Assembly (NCBI GenBank): GCA_031275825.1
Contig: JAISOH010000095.1
Location: 1 to 39,628 of the forward strand
From: Prevotellaceae bacterium
GTDB taxonomy: Bacteria; Bacteroidota; Bacteroidia; Bacteroidales; UBA932
DNA: 39,628 nucleotides
Direction: 5' to 3'
Position 1 is the stretch's first letter, and each line of letters starts with the position of its first letter. Made by a program: the position numbers and the translations under genes. A model generated the notes under the pieces. It was not told the origin of the DNA. It made no database searches and saw only the letters and a list, made by a program, of their open reading frames with translations. Shown here one piece after another: positions 30,121-39,628 of this stretch.

Positions 30121-31965
30121 ATGAAAAAAATACTGTTTCTAACACTGCTGTTTCCGTTTGTTTTTTCGTGTGAAAAAAACGAACTTTCAAATCCTCAAAA
30201 ACCAAGTACGGAAACATTGAACTTTCGCGATGGAATAACGCGAATATCGGATGACTCTCTCGCCTTTGTGCTGTTTGCTCCGCAAAAAGAATCGGTTTAT
30301 CTGATTGGCGATTTTAACAACTGGATGGCGTCCGCAGACTATAAAATGAAAAAAGATGGCGACAGGTTTTGGATAAAAACAGGCAATCTTGACAAAAGCA
30401 GAGAATATGTGTGCCAGTACCTGATAGACAATCGAATAAAAATTGCCGATCCTTACGCTGCAAAAATATCAGACCCGTGGAACGACAAGGATATTCCATC
30501 ATCAATATATCCCAACCTTATGCGGTATCCATCGGAAAACACAACCGAAATTGCAATGGTTGTAACCACCGCGCAGGATAATTACAACTGGAACATAAGC
30601 AGTTTTTCGGCTGCGCCCGTAAATAATCTGGTAATTTACGAAATTTTGATACGCGACTTTACCGAAGAATCTTCGATAAACGGAGTTAAATCAAAATTGC
30701 CGTATCTGAAATCATTAGGCGTAAATGCAATAGAATTAATGCCTTTCAGTGAATTTGAAGCAAACGACAGCTGGGGATACAATCCCTCGTTTTATTTCGC
30801 CGCCGACAAGGCGTACGGAACTGCAAACGACTATAAATCTTTTATAGACGAATGTCATGCAAACGGAATAGCCGTAATTATGGATATTGTTCTTAATCAC
30901 AGTTACGGACAAAGCCCGCTGGTGAGAATGTACCAAAGCGCAGACGGAAATCCCTCGCCCGACAATCCGTGGTATAATACGGCATCTCCAAATACATCAT
31001 ATTCGTGGGGATATGATTTTAATCACGAAAGCAAATATACTCAGGATTTTGTTGACAGCGTATGCGCATACTGGATAAAAGAATATAAAATAGATGGCTA
31101 CCGTTTTGACTTTACCAAAGGATTTACCAATACGCCGGGAGATGGTCAGGCTTACAACCAATCGCGTATTGATATACTGAAACGCATGGCAGGCGAAATA
31201 CGCAAACGCAAACAGGATGCAATTATTATTTTTGAACATCTTACCGACAACAGCGAAGAAAAAGAACTGGCGGATTATGACATACTGCTTTGGGGCAATA
31301 TGAATTACAACATGAACGAAGCAACTATGGGATATGTACAAAATTCAAATCTTTCGTGGGCTTCGTATAAACAGCGGGAATGGACAAAACCCAATCTGCT
31401 TGCTTACATGGAAAGCCATGACGAAGAACGGATAATGTTTAAAAACGAAAATTACGGCAGAACAAACGGAGGATACGATGTAAAAGACCTGGCAACAGGT
31501 TTGAAACGAACCGAAGCCGCCGCCGTCATTCTGTTTTCGCTGCCGGGACCAAAAATGATCTGGCAGTTCGGCGAACTCGGATATGATTTTCCCCTTGAAG
31601 GAAACGGCGCCGACAGGCTGGAAAAAAAACCCGTCAAATGGGATTATTACGACCATCCCGACAGAAAAGCGCTTCACGATGTTTTTAGTAAAATGATAAA
31701 TCTGCGCAAAAACAGCGCAACGTTTTCGACCGCCGATTATACGGCAGATTTAACGGATTCATTCAAGTACATCGTTTTGAAAACAGCAAACGAAACCGTT
31801 GTTGCAATGGCAAATTTTGACGTAACTGCCGCAGGCAAAACCGTAAATTTCGGCAAAGCGGGAAACTGGAAAGACCATTTTACAGGTAAGATAATATCAA
31901 CAGCATCGGCATCCGAATCCGTTACTTTGGATGCAGGCGAATATCGCCTTTATTTTTCTCAATAA
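30121..31965 (+). CDS. GH13 alpha-amylase family lipoprotein with N-terminal CBM48-like module
   Basis: Lipobox PFVFSCEKN; GDFNNWM module; GH13 motifs DIVLNH, DGYRFDFTKG, IFEHLTDN, ESHDEER. ORF track start at 29890 runs through the tandem repeat and is unlikely. Confidence 0.92.
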   Translation: MKKILFLTLLFPFVFSCEKNELSNPQKPSTETLNFRDGITRISDDSLAFVLFAPQKESVYLIGDFNNWMASADYKMKKDGDRFWIKTGNLDKSREYVCQYLIDNRIKIADPYAAKISDPWNDKDIPSSIYPNLMRYPSENTTEIAMVVTTAQDNYNWNISSFSAAPVNNLVIYEILIRDFTEESSINGVKSKLPYLKSLGVNAIELMPFSEFEANDSWGYNPSFYFAADKAYGTANDYKSFIDECHANGIAVIMDIVLNHSYGQSPLVRMYQSADGNPSPDNPWYNTASPNTSYSWGYDFNHESKYTQDFVDSVCAYWIKEYKIDGYRFDFTKGFTNTPGDGQAYNQSRIDILKRMAGEIRKRKQDAIIIFEHLTDNSEEKELADYDILLWGNMNYNMNEATMGYVQNSNLSWASYKQREWTKPNLLAYMESHDEERIMFKNENYGRTNGGYDVKDLATGLKRTEAAAVILFSLPGPKMIWQFGELGYDFPLEGNGADRLEKKPVKWDYYDHPDRKALHDVFSKMINLRKNSATFSTADYTADLTDSFKYIVLKTANETVVAMANFDVTAAGKTVNFGKAGNWKDHFTGKIISTASASESVTLDAGEYRLYFSQ

Positions 31966-31977
31966 ATATTGACATAA

Positions 31978-33813
31978 ATGAATCATTTTATAAAAAACTC
32001 TTTAATAACGCTGCTGTTAATATACATTTCACATTCGGCATTTGCATCCGAAATATACAGAGTCGAGCCGCCTTTCTGGTGGACGGGAATGAAAAATTCG
32101 GAATTGCAAATCATGTTCTACGGCGATAAAATTGCCGATGCCGAATTGCAGTTTATGTATGATGGCATTGAACTGAAAAAAACGGTAAAAGTTGATAATC
32201 CGAATTATCTGTTTGTTTATCTCAACATTTCCGAAAATGCAAAAGCAGGTGAAATCAATTTTAAGTTTACAGAAAACAGGAAAACCTTTGTTTACAAATA
32301 TGAACTTCGTAAACGCGAAAAAATGACGGGAGCGCAGGGTTTCGGTACGGCAGATGTTTTATATCTGATTATGCCCGACCGATTTGCCAACGGCGATGCT
32401 TCAAACGATGTCTGGGACGATGAACCGATAAACAGAAACGACCAGTATGCGCGGCACGGAGGCGATTTTGCCGGAATATCAAAGCATTTGGATTATCTTA
32501 ACGATTTGGGAATAACGACAATTTGGCTAAATCCTGTGATGGAAAACAAAATGCATCACGGCAATTATCAGTCGTATCACGGTTATGCGGTTACCGATTT
32601 TTACAAAACAGAACCCCGTTTGGGCAGCAATGAAAATTATCGCTTTTTGATTGAAGAAATACATAAAAAAGGCATGAAAACAGTGATGGACATGATTTAT
32701 AATCATTGCGGCAGTTTGCACTGGTGGATGAAAGATTTACCATGCAAAGACTGGCTGAATCATCAGGACGGATTTGTACCTACTTCACACAATTCTTTTG
32801 CTGTTGCCGATATTCATGCGCCGCAATCCGAAATTGATGCAATGACCAAAGGCTGGTTTGTAGAATCAATGCCCGATATGAACCAGCAAAATCCTTTGCT
32901 TGCCGATTATCTGATTCAAAACAGCATTTGGTGGATAGAATATGCGCAAATTGACGGAATTCGCCATGATACTCACACTTATGCCGATTTTGATTTTCTT
33001 GCCGAATGGTGCAAAAGAGTACATGATGAATATCCGAATTTCAATATCGTAGGCGAATCGTGGTTTACTTTGCCATGGTGGCAACGCAACTCAAAAGTTA
33101 ATCAGAAACAGACAAATCTTAAAACCATTATGGATTTTGACTTAATGAACGCCTGCGCAGAAACGTTTACTTCCGAAACAGATACCGGCTATGATTTGTA
33201 TAAACTTTACAGAGTAATTGCGCAGGATTATCTTTACGCCGACCCTGATAATATTCTTGTTTTTCTTGACAATCATGATTTAAGCCGTTTTGTAAAAAAG
33301 AATGAAACAGATTTGCATCGATATAAACAGGCGCTGGCTTTTATTCTTACTACGCGCGGAATACCTCAAATTTATTACGGAACAGAAATATTAATGCATG
33401 GTGAAAAACACGAAGGAGACGGACTTTTGCGCAAGGATTTTCCCGGAGGCTGGGCAAACGACAAAATAAACGCTTTCACCCGAAACGGAAGAACAGATTT
33501 GCAAAACGAAGCATGGAACTATTTGCAAAAACTGCTGCAATGGCGCAAAAAAAACAAAGCTATCTGCGAAGGCAAATTAATACATTATACTCCCGATTCA
33601 AATTGTTATGTTTATCTTCGCATAAAAAACGACAGCAAAGTACTGATTATTATAAACGGAACAAATAAGGAACAGACGCTTCAAATGAATAAATACGGCG
33701 AAATAACGGAAAATCCCAAATCGGGAAAAGAAATAATTTCGGAACAGATTTTAGATTTAACCGGCACGCTGAATATTCCCGCAAAGGAAGCGTATATAAT
33801 AGAATTAGATTAG
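31978..33813 (+). CDS. susA: GH13 neopullulanase/cyclomaltodextrinase-like enzyme (SusA-like)
   Basis: Signal peptide, N-terminal cyclomaltodextrinase Ig-like domain (VEPPFWWTGMKNSELQIMFYG), DMIYNH, IDGIRHDTHTY, IVGESW, FLDNHD motifs. Confidence 0.9.
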   Translation: MNHFIKNSLITLLLIYISHSAFASEIYRVEPPFWWTGMKNSELQIMFYGDKIADAELQFMYDGIELKKTVKVDNPNYLFVYLNISENAKAGEINFKFTENRKTFVYKYELRKREKMTGAQGFGTADVLYLIMPDRFANGDASNDVWDDEPINRNDQYARHGGDFAGISKHLDYLNDLGITTIWLNPVMENKMHHGNYQSYHGYAVTDFYKTEPRLGSNENYRFLIEEIHKKGMKTVMDMIYNHCGSLHWWMKDLPCKDWLNHQDGFVPTSHNSFAVADIHAPQSEIDAMTKGWFVESMPDMNQQNPLLADYLIQNSIWWIEYAQIDGIRHDTHTYADFDFLAEWCKRVHDEYPNFNIVGESWFTLPWWQRNSKVNQKQTNLKTIMDFDLMNACAETFTSETDTGYDLYKLYRVIAQDYLYADPDNILVFLDNHDLSRFVKKNETDLHRYKQALAFILTTRGIPQIYYGTEILMHGEKHEGDGLLRKDFPGGWANDKINAFTRNGRTDLQNEAWNYLQKLLQWRKKNKAICEGKLIHYTPDSNCYVYLRIKNDSKVLIIINGTNKEQTLQMNKYGEITENPKSGKEIISEQILDLTGTLNIPAKEAYIIELD

Positions 33814-36027
<2,214 letters not shown>

Positions 36028-36045
36028 TACTTAAAATATTGGTAA

Positions 36046-36088
36046 AAAAAACGATTGACATCTTTGGATAGATGCCAATCGTTTTTTT
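36046..36088 (+). terminator. Terminator at end of the starch locus
   Basis: AAAACGATTGaCATC ... GATGcCAATCGTTTTTTT hairpin with T tract. Confidence 0.85.
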
Positions 36089-36400
36089 ATATCAAAGTCA
36101 GTTTTTAGTTATTGCAATCGCACCTTACAAATAAAAATCAGCAGATAACAGTACATTAAAATTTCAAGTACTTATTTCTGTTATGAATACAATACTGTCT
36201 GATATTAAAATCGAAACCTTGTCTCCTGCAGAATACTAAAAACCGGTGCGATTGATAGTTTGGCTACCAAAAAATTGGATTATTGATTGGTTAAACATGA
36301 TGCGAATGAATTGTCTTTTTTAAAAATATTGATGCTCTAAAAATATTAACTTTTTATCAACATATCCCCTGAAAATTATTATACTTATCAAAAAAATAAT

Positions 36401-36408
36401 TACTTTTG
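36401..36408 (+). promoter_or_regulatory. -7 element TACTTTTG upstream of glnN
   Basis: TAnnTTTG-type motif 31 bp before the ATG at 36440. Confidence 0.45.
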
Positions 36409-36439
36409 TGCCGATATTAATAAAAAAATAAGGGTATAT

Positions 36440-38641
36440 ATGGCAAAAAATACAAATTTACGTTTTGATGCACTGAAAGATTGTGCGAAACATCACGCTG
36501 AAAGATTTCACGTGAAAGATGCAAAAATTTCTGAATATTTCGGAATAAATGTTTTCGACAGGGAAACAATGCGCAAGTATTTATCGGCAGACGCTTTTGC
36601 TGCTGTTGAAAATGCGATTGACGGCAGCGAAAAAATCGATAGAAAATATGCCGACCCGATTGCCGCAGGAATGAAAAACTGGGCTGTAGAACGCGGTGCA
36701 ACACACTATACTCACTGGTTTCAGCCGTTAAACGAGGCTACTGCCGAAAAACATGATGCTTTTATCGAACTTGATAAAAATTCGCGTGTTTTTGAAAGTT
36801 TCAAAGGTGATTTGCTTGTGCAGCAAGAACCGGATGCATCAAGTTTTCCGAGCGGCGGATTACGCAACACATTCGAAGCGCGCGGCTATACGGCTTGGGA
36901 TCCTTCGTCTCCTGCTTTTATAATAGAAAAAACGCTTTGTATTCCTACCGTTTTTGTATCGTACACAGGCGAATCTCTCGACCTTAAAACTCCGCTGTTA
37001 AAGGCTCAAGCAGCGCTTGACAAAGCGGCTACAAAAGTTTGTCAACTGTTTGACAAGGATGTGAAACGCGTATTTTCAACTTTAGGTCTGGAACAGGAAT
37101 ATTTTTTGATTGATAACTCCCTGTTCAATGCACGTCCCGATTTGCTGCAAACGGGACGGACGCTCATGGGACACACCGCCGCCAAAGACCAGCAACTCGA
37201 AGACCATTATTTCGGTTCCATTCCTTCTCGTGCATCCGCTTTTATGAAAGACTTGGAAACAGAAGCGTACAAATTGGGAATACCTTTGAAAACACGCCAT
37301 AATGAAGTTGCGCCGCATCAATTTGAATGCGCACCTTCGTTTGAAGAAGCAAATCTGGCAATCGACCATAATCTGGTATTAATGTCGCTGATGAGGCGAA
37401 TTGCCAAACAGCATCAATTAAAAGTTATTTTTCACGAAAAGCCTTTTGCCGGAATTAACGGCTCGGGAAAACACAGCAACTGGTCGATGATGACCGATAA
37501 AGGGAAAAATCTTTTATCGCCCGGAAAAACACCCCGCACAAACTTGCAGTTTCTTGCGTTTTTTGTGTGTACCATAAGTGCCGCCAGCGAACATGGATAT
37601 TTACTTATGTCGAGCGTAGCAAATCTTTCAAATTCATATCGACTGGGCGGAAACGAAGCACCGCCAAGCATACTGTCAGTATTTTTGGGTAAAACTTTGT
37701 CCGAAGTTCTCAATTCGCTTGAAAATACTATAAGCACAAAAAAAATGACTCCTGACGAAAAAACCGATTTAAAATTGAATATAGTCGGCAAAATTCCCGA
37801 AATCATGCCCGACAATACCGACAGAAATCGAACATCTCCGTTTGCATTTACGGGAAACAGATTTGAATTTAGAGCGGTAGGTTCGTCAAGCAATCCGGCA
37901 TCGTCAATGATAATTTTGAATGCAGCAGTTGCTCAACAGTTGACAGTATTTTATAACGAAGTGGAAACATTTGTCGAAAATGGAATGAAAAAGGACGAAG
38001 CTATATTTCAGGTTTTGCGTAAATTCATAAAAGAATCGCGAAAAATATTATTCGACGGCAACGGTTACAGTCCCGAATGGCACAAGGAAGCGAAAAAAAG
38101 AGGATTGAAAAGCATAAACAATATACAGGAAGCATTTGGAGCATATTTGCTCGACAGTTCCCGAAAACTTTTTTCTCAATTCGGCATACTTTCCGAAAAG
38201 GAACTCGAAGCGCGTTACGAAATTATGAACGAAACATATATGAAAAAAATTCAGATAGAATCGCGCGTTTTGGGTGATTTGGCAATAAATCATATCATAC
38301 CTATTGCCATTCGGTACCAGAACGTACTGATAGAAAACATCAGAGGATTGAAAGAATTTTACAGCGAAGAAGAATTTAAACAACTTGCCGAACCGCAATT
38401 AAATACACTTAAAGAAATATCTTTGCATGTAAAAGAAATTCGCTTGCAGGTTGAAGATATGATTGAAGAACGCAAAAAAGCAAATGTGATTGAAGATATT
38501 ATTGAAAAAGCAAAGGTTTATGCCGCCAAAGTATTGCCATATCTAAATTCTATTCGTTATCACATTGACAAGTTGGAACTTGAAGTCGATGATTCAATAT
38601 GGTCGTTGCCTAAATACAGAGAATTGCTGTTTTTACATTAA
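36440..38641 (+). CDS. glnN: Type III glutamine synthetase (GlnN)
   Basis: 733 aa; THYTHWFQPLNEATAEKHDAFIE, NEVAPHQFECAPSFEEANLAIDHN, GINGSGKHSNWSM, NRTSPFAFTGNRFEFRAVGSSSNPASS. Confidence 0.96.
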   Translation: MAKNTNLRFDALKDCAKHHAERFHVKDAKISEYFGINVFDRETMRKYLSADAFAAVENAIDGSEKIDRKYADPIAAGMKNWAVERGATHYTHWFQPLNEATAEKHDAFIELDKNSRVFESFKGDLLVQQEPDASSFPSGGLRNTFEARGYTAWDPSSPAFIIEKTLCIPTVFVSYTGESLDLKTPLLKAQAALDKAATKVCQLFDKDVKRVFSTLGLEQEYFLIDNSLFNARPDLLQTGRTLMGHTAAKDQQLEDHYFGSIPSRASAFMKDLETEAYKLGIPLKTRHNEVAPHQFECAPSFEEANLAIDHNLVLMSLMRRIAKQHQLKVIFHEKPFAGINGSGKHSNWSMMTDKGKNLLSPGKTPRTNLQFLAFFVCTISAASEHGYLLMSSVANLSNSYRLGGNEAPPSILSVFLGKTLSEVLNSLENTISTKKMTPDEKTDLKLNIVGKIPEIMPDNTDRNRTSPFAFTGNRFEFRAVGSSSNPASSMIILNAAVAQQLTVFYNEVETFVENGMKKDEAIFQVLRKFIKESRKILFDGNGYSPEWHKEAKKRGLKSINNIQEAFGAYLLDSSRKLFSQFGILSEKELEARYEIMNETYMKKIQIESRVLGDLAINHIIPIAIRYQNVLIENIRGLKEFYSEEEFKQLAEPQLNTLKEISLHVKEIRLQVEDMIEERKKANVIEDIIEKAKVYAAKVLPYLNSIRYHIDKLELEVDDSIWSLPKYRELLFLH

Positions 38642-38758
38642 ACAGTTGATACTTAATAATAACACAAAGAAACCTTTGCAAAACGTTCAAATATTTGTGC
38701 AACACCGGAAATTCAGTTTGTTTTCGGATGCTTTAATGTAAAAAAGGTATTATTCTGA

Positions 38759-39020
38759 ATAAAACTGCACCTTGTTTGCGATGAAAATGCAGTGGTTCTG
38801 TCATACGATTTTACACCTGCAAACGTTCATGATGTAAACTGTCTGAAAGATATAAAATACAATTTGAACGAATGTGAACTTATTGGAGATAGATCTTATA
38901 TAAGCGCTAATTATCAAACAGATTTATTCGCAAACAGACAAATAAAACGTTCCGTTCCATTACGCTGCAATCAACTGAACCCGACTGAATTTTCCAAATT
39001 AAAACGCCGAAACTTTAAAC
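38759..39020 (+). pseudogene. IS982-like transposase fragment
   Basis: IKLHLVCDENAVVLSYDFTPANVHDVNCLKDIKYNLNECELIGDRSYISANYQTDLFANRQIKRSVPLRCNQLNPTEFSKLKRR; truncated both sides (in-frame TGA at 38756; C-terminus replaced). Confidence 0.75.
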
Positions 39021-39054
39021 TACACAACATGGCTTGAGCCGCATTCAAGATAAT
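39007..39054 (+). repeat. Copy of the C-terminal coding segment also found at 8185-8232 (inverted)
   Basis: GCCGAAACTTTAAACTACACAACATGGCT[T/C][G/A]AGCCGCATTCAAGATAA; two mismatches over ~47 bp. Confidence 0.9.
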
Positions 39055-39067
39055 TTTTTTGCGATTA

Positions 39068-39422
39068 AGAAACTGTTTAAATTTAACAAAAATAATATAA
39101 TTAATTGGATTTCAGTTGGCTGATTGATATTTATTTTGTGTTTTTGTGATTATTTAGTAATATAACTCACGAGGCAATGGACAAAACAAATTATTCAACC
39201 AAACTGACTGAAAAACAGTACGAAGTTATAAAAAATTTTTTGGAAACAAAAATCAGAAAACGAAAACATTTGTTGAAAGAACTTTTACATGTTTACAGAA
39301 TTTCAGACGTTTGGCTAAAGACTTTGAATATAAAGCAGATTCAAGCGTTGCCATGATACAACTCGTCTTTATCAAAATTATGCTCAATAAAATAATTGCT
39401 ACATGAAATTTAAACAGCTTCT
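39068..39422 (+). mobile_element. Internally deleted IS5-family element (~355 bp) with both terminal inverted repeats
   Basis: TIRs AGAAACTGTTTAAATTT (39068-39084) and AAATTTAAACAGCTTCT (39406-39422), one mismatch; N-terminal MDKTNYSTKLTEKQYEVIKNFLETKIRKRKH fused out of frame to C-terminal LQNFRRLAKDFEYKADSSVAMIQLVFIKIMLNKIIAT*. Confidence 0.78.
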
Positions 39423-39628
39423 AAAATTTTTCAACATTTTTAACAGCTAATCACTGACTATTTGTATAATCTTGCTTTTTTAACACTTCCCTCAATTTTT
39501 TTCTGTCTTATAATATATATTATGAGACAAAGCAAATGCAGGCATATCAACATGATAAGCGGTTTTTTTACAAATTTTAAAAATATATTGTATTCCTGTT
39601 ATTTAAAAAATTTTGTTATCTTTGCTTA

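Overview
This window looks like Bacteroidetes (Bacteroidales-type) chromosome. It is AT-rich, has TAnnTTTG-type -7 promoter elements, and carries a SusC/SusD locus. Most of it is core housekeeping sequence: an ftsX-DUF3098-uppP cluster, acyl-CoA synthetase, purM, cdd, a nitronate monooxygenase/FabK-like flavoenzyme, a Bax-inhibitor-1 protein, a TPR plus beta-barrel pair, a COG2509-like FAD enzyme, a ppiase and pheS, and type III glutamine synthetase. There are two tRNA genes. The main metabolic feature is a starch utilisation locus at about 23.9-36.0 kb: susC, susD, susE-like, GH13, GH13 (SusA-like), GH97 (SusB-like). Accessory sequence falls in two zones. The first is a decayed integrated element beside tRNA-Pro at about 6.4-8.4 kb, with a frameshifted and truncated integrase, a truncated phage-like protein, and an intact hicAB module with a visible operator. 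The second is a cluster of IS remnants at about 38.7-39.4 kb, including an internally deleted IS5-type element with both terminal inverted repeats. A ~47 bp coding fragment (ETLNYTTWL[K/E]PHSR*) is shared in inverted orientation by these two zones. The starch operon also contains a complex palindromic interspersed repeat and a 23-bp tandem repeat array, both upstream of the first amylase gene. I did not find a CRISPR array, an obvious defence system, or a clearly new system. The best leads are the element remnants and the non-coding repeats in the sus locus. All family calls come from reading protein motifs; no database search was run.
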